A stretch of DNA of 64,000 bases from Albifimbria verrucaria (Eukaryota; Ascomycota; Sordariomycetes; Hypocreales; Stachybotryaceae). Positions 35,506 to 47,190 of this stretch are shown one piece after another. The stretch lies in NCBI GenBank assembly GCA_020081605.1, contig JAHREC010000035.1:61423-125422 (forward strand), in the 5' to 3' direction. The number at the start of each line of letters is the position of its first letter. Within the stretch, counting starts at the first letter, position 1. The position numbers and the translations under genes were made by a program. Under the pieces are notes generated by a model. The model was not told where the DNA came from. It ran no database searches and saw only the letters and a program-made list of their open reading frames with translations.

Positions 35506-36678
35506 CTATCGCGGGTAGTGTAGCTCTGAAAAGTAGAAAATGTGGCGAGATAGGTGAGGATACGTGCCAACGGCTACTCTGCCAGAAGAAAGTTGTCCCG
35601 GGGTTGACGGCGAGTCTTTGATCACCTGAGCTGTCGGCGCACCGAGGGGATGCGGGCTAATGCCATGCCGCAGGGCATCCTGCAGTTCTGCGATTTGTGC
35701 CATCATGGCGAGCGAGTGCTGGGACTGCTGCTGCATTTCTGCGCGCAGCTTCTCGTTCTCCTCGCGCACACGCTTAATTTCGTCGCGCAGCTCTGTAAGC
35801 TCGCCCGACGCCTGGACCGTGCTCGATCGGCGCTTGCGCTTCATGCCGGACCTCTCGCTCTCGTCGTCGTCGGGCGAGCTCATGTCGGCGGGCGGGCTGA
35901 TAGCATCGATGTTCGTGTGCACGCGGCGGAGGTGCTCGTTGAGGTTCTCCTGGCGGAGAAGCCCTTGCCGGTGTGGCGTTTGCAGTTGGGATGCGGGCAG
36001 TTGACTGTCTTCTTCGGGCCGCCGTGCTTCCCGTGCACCTCCCGCTCGTGTCGCAGCAAGCCGCCGGAATATGTGAAGCCTGGTAGGTTCTCGCAGCCAT
36101 CCGCAGGACAGCGGTAGGGTCTCTCGTGCTTGTCCATGTGTTTGCTAGAAAAGGTCAGCGATAGTTACTGTTTGTCCTAGCGAATCCAGGGTGTTTAACT
36201 TACTTCCATTCACACTTGCGCGCAAACGCCCGAATATCCTCTTTGCAGTCCTCCAGCGGGCAGTGGAACCGTCCATCTGCCTGCTTGACTACATCGCGAG
36301 CCGGCTTTGAGATGTGTTTCGAGCGTGGCGACGGAGGAGAGCCGATACCGGGCGAGGGCTCCTTATGCTCGTGCTCGGGCAACGGGTCGGACAGCTGGGG
36401 CGTTTGCAGCGGCACTGGGATAGGGAAGGGAACTCGTCGGCGGAGAGATCGAGGCGGGTAGTATCCTGGATGCCCACGGCATCCTCGGACAGCATGCGCG
36501 CCTCATCCTCTATTACACGGTCGTCCGGGAGCAAAGCGGCCTCGGCGGTGTACTGGCTGAGCTGTTCGGCGACATCGGTGTCGGAGAAGCGCTGGTCGGC
36601 GGTGTGATCGTGCTCGTCGCCGATGGGAGGATATGCGCCCTCGTGTATAAAGTTGCGAGGCTCGTATGCGACACTCAT
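35506..36678 (-). CDS. C2H2 zinc-finger transcription factor with C-terminal coiled coil, two frameshifts
   Basis: The ATG at 36678-36676 opens MSVAYEPRNFIHEGAYPP and a hydrophilic acidic region. After a frame change near 36428 (one C missing), the frame continues PLQTPQLSDPLPEHEH and a basic linker, then the finger region: FHCPLEDC, CEWNKHMDKHERPYRCP, GGLLRHEREVHGKHG, and CPHPNCKRHTGKGFS. A 59-bp intron (36203-36145; GTAAGT to TTCTAG) splits the CEWN-KHM codons in frame. A second lost C near 35955 shifts the frame before RQENLNEHLRRVHTN. The C-terminus has a basic KRKRR motif and a heptad-rich segment (ELRDEIKRVREENEKLRAEM), a likely dimerising coiled coil, and ends at 35506. Corrected length is about 371 residues. 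It is presumably nuclear; target genes are unknown. Confidence 0.8.
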
Positions 36679-37239
36679 CGTGAGCTAGAACGGGGAGGGT
36701 TTTGGTAGGGGTGTTGATGAAGGAAGAGGGCACGTTGAGGGTCGTGAATGGCGATCAGAGGCGTCAATATTGTCAATGTGCGTCAGAAACGATAGAAGGT
36801 TGTCTTTGAGGGCTGCCTAGAGAGGCAGATATATAGAACGACATGATGTGTAAAGGCCCCATTTGAGGCTCGGAGGCAGAGGTTGAATGGCTTGAAGATG
36901 TAACATGTAAGCGGAAGCGAGGCAGGTGAGGCATCCTGGTGACCGTGTTTGCCTTAAGGCGGTTGACACCGGCCATGCTGGTTTCGGTAAGGCTTCCGGC
37001 CGGTCGAAGACATTCGGCACCACTTTGGCCGCCGCACGCTTGAACTACAACTGGGCCTTGGACCATGGCAACAGGCAGCAACTACACGACATCATAAACG
37101 CCATATTTCATTGAGCCAGCATGTTCAACGATTTAACAGTGTGATGTTCCGAAAACTGTCCCTCGTTATGCATGTTGATGACCTCAAATAAGCATTCAGA
37201 CGTTCTTCCTTTGTCGCAACCCCAGAACGCCCTAGAGGA
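36679..37239. other. Upstream region of the C2H2 gene
   Basis: No gene is supported. The interval lies between the C2H2 start codon and the first copy of dispersed repeat B. Confidence 0.4.
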
Positions 37240-37640
37240 CTGGGATGGAGATGGAGAAATGGCCATCACCTGACGCCAGCCAGCTTCATTTTCTGTGCCT
37301 CGTCAGGCTCTTGACGCAAGGCTCGTCCCCTACAATGTGTGGAGAAAATCCTCGTGCCTGACGTTGCCGCCCACAGGGCAAGGCGAGGCTGTGTGACCCC
37401 TCCCTCTCTAGCCTGACTTGGCGCGGCTGTGTGCAGGCGGCAACCAACGACATCTTGTCAAATTGCCCCCAAATATCCGTCAGTTGTCTCTTCCTCATGC
37501 ACCATAGACACCGCAGCCACCATCCTCGGTTCGCCTTAGACAACACTGCCTAGTATGATTCGGTCTCAACATTTAGCATCGCGAGAAATCGGTCCTCATG
37601 CTGTATTTCGGTCGGCGCCCCAATTTTGCTTCCTCCCGAC
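37240..37640 (+). repeat. Dispersed repeat family B, copy 1
   Basis: The segment aligns with 46765-47190 in the same orientation. Shared runs in order include GAGATGGAGAAA, CCAGCTTC, ACGCAAGG, TGTGGAGAA/TGTGGGGAA, TCTAGCCTGAC/TCTAGTCTGAC, CAACGAC, GTCAGTTGT, CCTCATGCA and ATGATTCGG. Divergence is roughly one base in four by eye, with transitions frequent. No open frame spans it. Confidence 0.75.
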
Positions 37641-38160
37641 CATCCCCTCCATGTCCTGTTCCAACTTGTTACGCTTGTTGTTCTCGTTTTCTCCTCTCTC
37701 TTGTCTGCCCAGCGGCCCCGGCCGTCACAGACAACCTTGTTTACCGACTGCACCTCTACCCCGTTGGCGTCACCTCCGAGGACCTGGTTCTACCTGGGAT
37801 GGCCAAAACATATCTCGTGGATTCGAGCAGCGTTTCTAATAAAACTTCAATTCCCGGAGCCAGGGCTAGGTGCGTATCTAGTTAAATCGGGCCCTACAAA
37901 ACCCTCTCTCTGGGAACCACTGAGAACCACCAAAGAGCGTGGTACTCAAGCTTAGCTTTGATAATGTCAACTGTACTGACATGCTCTTCTCACTCACCCG
38001 CGACCTTGCCGGCGTTATGGCAGACCAGCTTCACTCTTGGAGCTACCGAGGCGGTGCTCGTTCTATCCGCCCCGGCCTGCTACGAGACCCAGACAATTTT
38101 CATCAGTGTATCAGACGGCGGCAACCTCCTTTCTGACTAAGGCCGGCGACAGCGGACTCA
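37641..38160 (+). pseudogene. Coding-like relic, unknown protein
   Basis: Fragments in several frames have real-protein character: a hydrophobic leader ending LVCPAAPAVTDN, YRLHLYPVGVTSEDLVLPG, NVNCTDMLFSLTRDLAGVM, and TLGATEAVLVLSAPACYETQ. Together they suggest a decayed secreted or surface protein of about 150 residues, broken by several frame changes and stops. No family recognised, so no function is offered. Confidence 0.35.
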
Positions 38161-39059
38161 GTTGATTGGCAACGAAATCGTCATCACTCGAGTCCACGTT
38201 ATCCTCCGATGGGCCACCGCCAAGCTCAACACTTGATCACTTCGACTTGATCGTTCATCCTGGGGTGGCGGTAGCTCGACTAGGGTATTCAACGTCATCT
38301 CGACTGTCCGATCTTTGATGCCGCTTGCATGAGATTCCCTGTATTGCTTCGAGATCCCCAGGCCACTTGCTGCATTGCTCTTGCCGGAAGAACAACCGTC
38401 AAGATGAAGAAGCAAATCTATAGTACTATCGTTCTCACGACCTCAAGGTGTATTAATGAGACTAATAATTTTGGTATTATGAAAGAGCTTGTAGTATATT
38501 TTCACTGGACAATGCATATATATGGGTCATGGCCACCTTTTCACCTGTTGCCACTGACGCACCGTCCGTCATTACTCAATTTGACTTCTTTCCTAAAACT
38601 TCAGCACCATCCCGAAGCAAACTTACAAGATCCAGGAGACGTGGCTGCAGGTTCACATTGCAGGTTCACATTGCAGACATCATTGCAATGGACATTGTTT
38701 TGTTGTATGCAGTACAGCTTGATCCGAACAAGCTCCCAGCAACGCTATGTTCTTCGCTCTCGTTCGTTGGGGTCCGGTCTTTGATGTATCCCCGTCTTCG
38801 ATCTCGTCGTGGCATGGTTAGTGTGTTGTGTGGACATATGAAGGTGGCAACACTCAGGAGGCCGATGATGTGCCACGCCTACAAGCCGCAAGACCCAGTG
38901 CACAACGAACGAGCTGACGAATGGTCGACTCAAGCCGGGATATTCCCTGGATTGAAGGCGTCAAGCCCGTGTATCAGTATGCAAGGACAGCCTTCTCCAG
39001 GGCGAGAATTGTTTCACAAATCGGTTCCTTGTCATGTACGCTCACCTATCCTCACCATA
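38161..39059. other. Stretch between two relics, nothing supported
   Basis: Open frames here show no domains. A two-unit repeat of GCAGGTTCACATT lies at about 38647-38675. Confidence 0.35.
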
Positions 39060-39777
39060 GCACCACCGATATGTCCGATTTCACCTCGACCACCGGCGAT
39101 GCCCAATCTGCGTCGTCTGCGAAGCATCCGTTGCCCATGATGCCTTCCTGTCTCGCCTTACAGCAAGGCGGCACCAAGTCCTGAGGCGCCTGCGACGCCA
39201 CCCACCCAAGCTATGAAGGGCCCCATTCCCTACCCAAGCGAAGATGCTGCTGCCATAAGCCCGCCGCACCCTCCGCTGTTTGCCTCGACCTGGCCTTCCG
39301 CTCTTAGGTCATGAAGCATTACACTGCCAATCGCAAGGACTGGCAGCAGCCCTATATGACCCTCAGGTCGTGTTAGCGCCCCCGAACCTTCTCGTCGGTC
39401 TGTCGCGCCAAACCAAGAGGACAAGGATTTCAACGCCTTGCCCGACTATCGCCCGCCTTCCAACTCTCTGCCTAGCAGACCTAACAGCCTCAATGTGGAC
39501 TGCAAGGGTCAGTCAATTGACCTCGGCGACCACCCACACGCTCACCTGCTTTACCCGGACGAGGTGACGTTGACTGGCAACCTACCTCACCAACAAGCGC
39601 CGCATTTTTGAGTGTCGCCTGCAGTGACTGCGCACAGGCAAGGCGTTCCGTAAGACCGATGCCCATCAGGCCTGCAAGATTGACGTCAACAAGGCATCCA
39701 AACTGTGGACTGCATTCAACAAGGTGGGCTGGCTTGACGCCGCCTGGACCGGTCTCACCGGTCCCCTTGGCTTCTAG
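39060..39777 (+). pseudogene. SWIRM-domain protein relic (FUN19-like)
   Basis: The C-terminal part reads NALPDYRPPSNSLPSRPNSL, HLLYPDEVTLTGN, then in another frame ATYLTNKRRIFECRL, TGKAFRKTDAHQACKIDVNK and ASKLWTAFNKVGWLDAAW, ending TAG 39775-39777. This order is that of the SWIRM domain found in fungal FUN19-like proteins, a helical DNA/nucleosome-binding module of chromatin factors. Upstream, EAPATPPTQAMKGPIPYPSE and MKHYTANRKDWQQ look like remnants of the Pro-rich N-terminus. Lesions include an internal loss of about 14 bases plus a frame change near 39580, TGA at 39625-39627 inside the domain, and other frame changes upstream. Decay is stronger than in the neighbouring genes, so this is a genuine pseudogene. 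Confidence 0.7.
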
Positions 39778-42700
39778 AATGGCGCACTCGCTTTGCCCCC
39801 GTGGAATCCAGTCCAGGTCCTCGCGAAGTAGCACAGGCAACAGCAGCTTGTCGAGCCATCGGTGATAGGAAGACCATATCATGTGCTTACCGTCTCGTCA
39901 GTCCATCGAGTAGTTTTGGATTTCAGTTTCGTACAGTATAGTACAGTGCAGAACCTGCAATATGCCTAGCAAACACCCTGGGAGAAAGTCCGCTATTTGT
40001 TTCCCGGTATGACTTTTATGCTCCCTCAGCTTGCACCGTAGCTGATCATCCTTTAGCATAAACTTGAGCTTCGGCCCTCGCGGTCGAGGTGCTGGAGAAG
40101 GCATCCTAGCCTGCCTGGCCACGCTGAGAGCCCCTACACATGCCTCATCATGCCGCAAGTGTTTAGAAGATGGCCCAGATTTAAGAAGATGATGGTGATG
40201 ATGTGTCGGGAGCTGACCTGAAGCGATGTCTGCAGCAGCGCTGTGCGTGCGTGAATATCGCTGTCAAAGGAATTGGTTATAGGCTTTCAATATCAGAGTG
40301 ATCTAGCCGGGACATGCCAGCCATGGAAAGATCAAGATCGTGAAGGCGCTGCTGCTCCAGAATGCGGCGTGCGTGGAGTATGTCCAGGTGTGGGCATTGT
40401 CTGGTAGATTGGCGACACGACCGAACCTGGGTGCCCGAACGGCGGTGATCCCATTCGTCTTATACTAACGACCGAGGGGAAGAGCGCTATTGAGGTGTTA
40501 ATCTCCCTCAACCGTCGCCATTTCTTGCTGATAGGGCCCACCAGAGATGGGACCAAATCCATGTCTGGACCACACCCGTGTCTGGGCTTGGCCACACCTC
40601 CCCTCCCCGAGCGGGTTCCAAGCTAGCACCGAGCTTAGAACACAAGGCGAAACGGTCAGAAGAAGCGATCCACCAATCCCCATAAAAGTTGTGGTCTAAA
40701 CAGTATAAGACAAGTCTAAATCTGTCAACTGGATACTTCTGCCCTCCATATGACACTGCCTTCCAGCTAATTTGCTGCCTTGCGGTAACCCCAAGCTGGT
40801 CCGCTACATTCTGACGGTGATGCTTCCGGCAGTCATCTTTCAAGGGAAGGGTTTCGCACAATTTGGGATACTCATTGGAGTGGGCACCCGTACACGGTAA
40901 CATAGCTGCTCATGGGCAGAAGGGAATCGTCGCTGGGTAAAGCGGGCGCAACAGCAATGATACATGGTTTTCAGTCAGTAACTAACTTCAAGTCTGGAAA
41001 ACAGGCTCAGAAGAGGATGTTGAGCTGGGTGATTTGAATTAAAGAGAGTGTGTGAGAGTAAGAGAGAACTGCGCTGGAGAGAACCTGCGCGTCTGAAGCC
41101 GAACTTCTGGTCGGATCGAAGCAGTCGATAACAGGGTCAAGTGGCGACATGAGGTTCCTGACATTGAGCTGCTTGTTGTCCTTGGCATTTGCGAGAGCCA
41201 TTGCGATTGAGTTCAACAATACAGGTCAAAGGCAGTTGTAATTGAGAGGCAGTGAGATGGGGAAAATAGCAATGATGGAGAAGATTGAGGGACTCATGCC
41301 TAGGCTGCGTTTGTAGTTGGAGAGCCTCGTGGATTATGGTCTTACTTGATGATTCGAAGCAGAGATCCTGAGGATTGACGTTGTGCAACTGGGCTAGGAT
41401 ACATTGACACTACCACAGCTCCTCGAGGTAACAACGATATCATCAAGCTACTGGAAATCTGGAAAGCCCCTTCTTCTAGTCCTTATTCTCGGCCGTTGGT
41501 GGCCATTGAATGTCAATAGACTAATTCATCGTGTGACGTAAGCCGCTTGTGAGAATTAGAAGGCAACGGTCACGTTCTTGAACGTTGCTGAGTTCTGCTA
41601 GGGTCGAGTAACACTTTCTGCTGCAACTAGATGAGTAGTTAACGACAGCCCCGGATTGCTCTCACAAGGACAGGTTTGTTCAGAAAATCCCAGCCCTCGA
41701 TGAAACCATCCAGCCGCAATGCCTGCCGCAACTTGAAGATGTTCAAGCCATGCCATGCCCGTCAAGACGCCGAACTTGCCGCAGGAAAAAGGACAGCGTC
41801 GACTGCAAATGTTTCGTCTAGCAATTAATTCGGGCTGCTAAACTGTTTCATTACTTGCAGCTCGAGGACGATTTCCTGGCCTCACAGTTCTTGTTACATC
41901 AGATTGAGTTGCTTACGCTGTAATACATAGTTAGAAGAACCCGACCTCAACGCCGACGCAACTTAAAGCTGGGTGTAGGTATCATTTTGATAGATATGTT
42001 CCGTAGAAGAATATGCTACAACGAAAGATAAATTCCGCACTCATCAGACAAACCATCTGTCGGAACTAAGGTTGAGTTATGGTAGGCATGATGAACACAA
42101 GGTCCCCACTAACCCTGTCCTCAGGTGCTGCTTTGTTTCAGGGCCCAGGTGACGGCTTGAACAATCTCATGGCATCACCTGAATGGTTGTAGAAATTTGA
42201 GATGTTTCTTCGGTTCTGTCACGTCCAGCAATGGCTGGTGCTCTTCAGATCAGTTCTAATCCCAAAATCCCCAAGACTCTCTTTCAGACCAACCAAGTGA
42301 GTTTTCGTTCTTCTGCGACCCTAACGGACAAGATTCGGTGTGCATGGCCCAGTATGCACACCCCGGTCCGTTGGTCAGGGGCAATATGATGCGTGGCGTG
42401 TGCCTGCGCAGATCCCTCAGCAGGACTCACCAGTTATTCACGCAAGGGCGCAGTCCATGACAGCCACGGACGGTGTGGCTTTGGAGGGTTCAAAAGCAAA
42501 TTCTTAGTGATGCGCTTGGTTACTGGTTACTGGTCAAGTTAAAGTAGGCTCTGTTTCATCTAGCAGTGTGGGTTATCGGTAATCAGGGAACAAACGCTGC
42601 GGTCCTGCAGATGAACAGGTTGTCGCACGACATGGAAGGTGCGTTGTTGGGCAGCTGCCGAGGTGGAGAGATAACTCAATTACCAGCCTACATCCCCTCG

Positions 42701-43379
42701 CAAGGTCTTCTAAACCAGAAATGTTGATTTGCCGGCAGGCAACAGCGTTGGCAAAGAGCCTCCATGCGGGAATCTATTCGCTTGGAGGGTGTGGTTGCTT
42801 TCCGTTAAGAGTAGTAGATCTGCTCTTCCATTTCGCCCACGTCAACAGGGAAAATACTACCGGTGGTAGCCGGGCCATTTCACTTCTGGGAGCCCGTCCT
42901 ACGAAGTATCATATCATACCTGCTGAATGAAAACCGTGGCTTTGTTTCTCATGATAGTGCACAAAGTAACAACCCCTCACCCCGGTCCGGAACAGAGAGA
43001 GCCAGGTTGTAGTGTTGTGGAATGCTCACCAAAAGACTTACTGGCTTATGGGAAAGTTCATATCACTGGAAACACGACCAGGATATACTTGCCGCTAGTT
43101 ACCGCAGGTTGCCAGCCATTGAGTGAGGCTCAAATGAGACAACCGTGCTTGAATCTGGACAGTAAACACCATGTCAGGGCCACCCTCCTGGAATCATGCT
43201 CTGCAGCACAGAATTGCGATTTCAAGTGGGCTTCCCTCAATCACCGCTCACGCTTAAGATCAGGCGAAACCGGAAAGCGCGAAGACCAGAGAGTGCCTGA
43301 GCGAAACTGGTCCGTGCAACCCGATCATCATTTGAGGAAAAGGTGGTGATGTTCAGCAACATCACTCTGGTAATTTTCG
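39778..43379. other. Gene-poor stretch
   Basis: No complete gene is supported. A minus-strand frame at 41219-41100 begins MALANAKDNKQLNVRNLMSP and has coding character, perhaps a first exon. At 41700-41820 the plus strand has a Cys/Arg/Lys-rich patch reminiscent of a degraded zinc cluster. The 140-codon frame at 42927-43349 has several cysteines but no convincing signal peptide or family. None of these is firm. Confidence 0.35.
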
Positions 43380-44450
43380 GCAGGCTCTATCATGCGTTGG
43401 CCCCAATCGGTATTCTCCACGATTGGCATGAGTGTGTCATGGATGTCTCCAAGGGGTGGGTGGCATCAGCCGTTGGCTAGAAGGCCTAGACAGAACCTCT
43501 ATCCGAGTATTATCGCTGTATACTCACTGCTCGCTCATTTGATTCTCGTTTTACTCTGTGCCTGGCCCTGTTGTCTCTTCACATCTCACCACATGCAAAA
43601 GAACGTATGTGGTCAATGAATACGTCAATGGGGCCGATGATACAGGAGGCACTCATTCAAGTCGGTATCGTGAGTTGTGGAAATCGAAAGAAGAATGCGA
43701 TATACTATATTGTTGCGGTAAACTAACGACTCTCCTCCATCATTATCCATCCACCAGATCACGTTTTTAGCCTACGGAAAGACCAACTTAGATAGCTGCG
43801 GACTGCAATATGGCAGGGCGGTTGCATGTCCGCACTCCGCCCCCAAGCATACAGTTCAGTGCAGCAGCTACAGGCTCCCAGGCTGTGGCATATCGACTAC
43901 CTTGAGTGGAAATTTCTCGCCATATGTCCTCATCCACACGGCTGCCCGTTGGCTGTCGCCGTCGTACAGGCTTGACAGAGGCTTTTATTTGAGTCTACCA
44001 GGTGGGGGCAGTTATGAGTGAACGCGTGCTCGCACCGCTTATTCGCAAACTGCTGCGGGCCTGATCCCCGTGGCTCGGCTTGACTTTCGGTCCATGCCAT
44101 TGCCACCAGTCGGAATGGAGAGGCGCTAGGTAGAGGGAACGCCCACCGCTGCCGTGTCTCTATCATCGTGATAGCACTCCGAGAAAGGGACGAGGGACGA
44201 GGGGTTGTTGTGGGGAGTTCTGTTTAAGTTATGCGTTTTTGTGGTGATATTCGTAGTAGTTAACAACGAAAGAGAAGGCGAGGTGAGGAAGAGGAATAAA
44301 AAATGACGAGGACAATAGAGTCTGGCACTTTGAGGGATATGGTCTTTTAATGATTTCGAAGTAGTTTCTGAAGACGTTGTGAATCTCTGATATCTTGTTG
44401 ACTAGAGAGAAAGAGAGGAGGAGCATCGGCCCTTTATATAACCTTGTAAT
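43380..44450 (+). repeat. Dispersed repeat family C, copy 1
   Basis: This region aligns with 53450-54420 in the same orientation. Shared runs in order include TATTCTCCAC.AT.GG, GACAGAACC, CTCTGTGCCTG, TACGTC-like and CAGGAGGCACT/CAGCAGGCACT, GACTGC, CACGGCTGCCCG.TGGC, GTCGCCG.CGTAC and TCTGGCACT.TGA. About 1 kb is shared, with many point differences and small gaps. No intact coding frame lies within it. Confidence 0.75.
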
Positions 44451-44968
44451 GGTATATGTCGATGATCCCGCTTGGCTTTGCCGACTTGTCTCGCTTACTC
44501 GTGCAGTAACGCCGTCGTAAAGCCTCACCGCGGGGAGTGAAATATAGGAACACATCACATCAGTGAGTTCCTAATGCACTAAAGGAATAAAGAGACTGGT
44601 CATATATGACAAGCCTAGGTTCCTACCGATGGCTGATTACGAAATATATATGGTGTCAGCATGCCGGCAGGCGGCAGGCTTCGAACTGCTAAGCAGTTTC
44701 GGCCCGTCAATGCCGATGAGGCTTTAGACTACACGGCTGAGCTTAGAGTTGACAGAGAATCTTCAATGTATGGATCTATCTTGAGTGTTCTCAGGCTGCT
44801 GACCTGAACATACTTGGTACGAAGCAGCCTGTGCTAACTTATTGAACGCCTCGATACGATAAAATATGTACAGTGGCCACCCGCCTTCCAAATCGTCGTA
44901 CATCGCATACCAGACTACTAATACAAATGAAATGCATCGCAACAAGTGATACGGGAGAATCGGGATGC
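44451..44968. other. Downstream region of the vWA gene
   Basis: Nothing beyond short open frames is visible between repeat C and the end of the vWA gene. Confidence 0.4.
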
Positions 44969-46001
44969 TTAGGTGCGGCTGCGTTGGCCGCCAGATGTTT
45001 GTTTGCGGTCAAGTTTGCGAACAACAGCGCCAAGAACAACCTTGAGGATATCATCGGCAGTCAATGCTTTGGCATTGGGGCCGTCGGCTTCGTCCCATGT
45101 GACGGAGTCAACCATATCACGGATGCCTTGGTCGGCCAGATCGTCGTCGAGCTCGCGAAGGGCTTCGCGGGCCTTGCGATCGGTGCCAACCTGGAAAAAC
45201 TGGATACCGACCTGATGAGGTGGTGCCTCTAAGCGGTCGAGCTTGCGCGCCTGTTGGACAATGATGCTCTCCAGGTCATCGGTGGGGCGGCCATCAGTGA
45301 TGACGATGATGTTCACAGGCTTGACATTCTCGAGGACACGGGCGCGAGCGAGACTATCGACGTAGGGCTTGAGAATGCTATGCAGACGAGTACCCGTCGG
45401 GGTGGTACGGGCAGGTGAAACGGTTTTGAAGATGCCACGGATGGTGTCGGCATTGGTGATGTTGTAGTAGCCACCGTCGGCCCTTTCCTTGCCGCCTTTG
45501 TTAGGGGAGCGGTGGTTGAGGAAATACAGATCAACACCATCCTTGTCACGGGCTGTGCAGATGGGAGTGATGGCCTGGAGGGCTTCGTCGACTTCTTTCC
45601 AGAGAGCCCCAGCCATGGACCCCGAGTCATCGACGAGGAAGACGGTATCGAACTGGCTCAGGAAGGCATACTTGTCATCATCATTGGTGATGCTGGCTAA
45701 ACTAGGGGCGGGAGAAGCATTCTGACGGCGTGCTGAGGAGTTGACGGTCAGGCCATCGGTCGGAGAGTACGGAGGTGGACATTCATCCGGAGCTGATGAT
45801 ATTTACGTTAGCTGACGGAACCATGGCATCGACAGGAGAAGCGGCTTACTGTTGAGAAAGGGTTGGCGCCCATCTGAGGGGTTCCCTGGTGGTGCTCCGG
45901 GACTGTCTTTCGGCGGCGCTGACCACGGACTCGTCGGGGAGCGAAGTGTCTTTACTGCTAGACAGCTTGCCTTTGAAGCGATCAAGTAGCGATTTGCCCA
46001 T
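44969..46001 (-). CDS. von Willebrand factor A domain protein, one frameshift in exon 1
   Basis: The ATG at 46001-45999 opens MGKSLLDRFKGKLSSSKDTS. A one-base change near 45930-45955 moves the frame to SAPPKDSPGAPPGNPSDG, which then splices correctly over a 57-bp intron (45849-45793; GTAAGC, branch AGCTAACG, acceptor ATCAG) into PDECPPPYSPTDGL. The vWA domain follows: FDTVFLVDDSGSM has the DxSxS metal-site (MIDAS) motif, NIIVITDGRPTDD supplies the later aspartate, and TPTGTRLHSIL the threonine loop. The frame ends VVRKLDRKQTSGGQ and stops at 44969. Length is about 325 residues. Such small cytoplasmic vWA proteins are common in filamentous fungi; their partners are unknown. Long antisense frames over this gene are shadows. 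Confidence 0.85.
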
Positions 46002-46764
46002 GGTGGGGAGAAAGCGAAGGAGGGTAAGAAGTGGGAGGGAATATAGGAAGGGGAGTTAGGCTTTTGTAGCGCTGTTGCTCCAGCTGTGCGAAGCTTCACT
46101 GGTGATTGTACGACTACTAGACTGGACTGTGCTGTGATGAATCTATATGTAAGATATGCAACGCGAGGTAAAGTAAGTGTGGTGAGGCCCTTGTCAAACA
46201 GTGCAGTGCGCCTTGTTATTTGCCTCGAGCACGAAAACTTCGGAGGGATGCAGGGTTCAAATTTGATACGGAGCTCGAACAATGCAGGGAGTAAATACGG
46301 TGCTGCTGAAGCATTTGGGGAAAAGCAGCAGCAGCACAGCCCTGTGGAGCCCAAGTTCATTAGGTACAGATATGGGGACGCCAGTGGACTGCTCTGCTCT
46401 GCTTCTGCTATTGCTCAGTTGCATAATTACGGGCATCGGGCAAAAGAAAACGATGGGAAGCCAACATGAAAGAACCCTCTCAAATCGCAACTGCGGTCAG
46501 TCGCATCGGCACCTCGGTTCGAGTGGCATGACCATTAAGATCCGGCTAGCCGTTTCGCTAGATGGCATAAGGCGAGAAGAGGGATCAGCCATGTACCACG
46601 AATCACGCAGCCATACCAAAAGCCATACCAAAAGCCATACCAACAAGCGTAATGGCCGTTCTCAGCTCGTCGCATCGCCATGGGTGAGAGGGTGAGAGGG
46701 TGATTGCGGCGAGCCAGTTGCCAATGACTCACATCCTTCAGGGAGCGCCCATGCTCTGTCATGG
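46002..46764. other. Upstream region of the vWA gene
   Basis: No gene is supported. Apart from a 12-bp minisatellite at 46609-46644, the interval is unremarkable. Confidence 0.4.
46609..46644 (+). repeat. 12-bp minisatellite
   Basis: The unit AGCCATACCAAA is repeated three times, the last with a C for A at its end. Confidence 0.9.
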
Positions 46765-47190
46765 AGATGGAGAAACGGCCACCCTCCCGCCGCTAGTCAG
46801 CTTCGTTTTCCATGCCTTGCCAGGCAGCCCTTGAACGCACGCAAGGCTTGGTCGACAGTATACGTTGTGTGGGGAAGATCCGCATGCCTAACGAACGCTC
46901 ACGTTCGCCCCTCCGCAGCAATTTCTAGTCTGACATGGCCTGGCTCTGTACAGGGGCGCAATCAACGACGCCTCTCAAATGCAATCCAAACGATCTGTCA
47001 GTTGTTTCCTCATGCATCAGAACCCCACCATCACAGCCAGCGTGCGCCAGTTCGCCCTAAAATAACCCAGCCTAGGATGATTCGGCCTCGACAGTTGACA
47101 TCATGGGGAGCGGAGGGAGAGGAGGAAATCAATTGATTCCTCGCGCTGTACACCGAGTAGGTGCCCCAACTATGCTTCCGCCCAATCACC
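46765..47190 (+). repeat. Dispersed repeat family B, copy 2
   Basis: Same-orientation partner of 37240-37640, about 9.5 kb away. The shared tracts and the final ATGATTCGGCCTCGACA (copy 1: ATGATTCGGTCTCAACA) mark the right-hand end. Copy 1 is richer in T/A at the differing sites in this tract, as expected from C-to-T mutation. Confidence 0.75.

Noticed and set aside
41700..41820. Cys/Arg/Lys-rich patch resembling a degraded zinc cluster
   Set aside because: The cysteine spacing does not match the Zn2Cys6 pattern in any one frame.
44873..45232. 119-codon plus-strand frame over the vWA gene
   Set aside because: Antisense shadow of the vWA domain coding sequence.
46065..46655. Open frames upstream of the vWA gene (for example 46086-46469, 46282-46695)
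   Set aside because: No domain; they translate promoter and minisatellite sequence.
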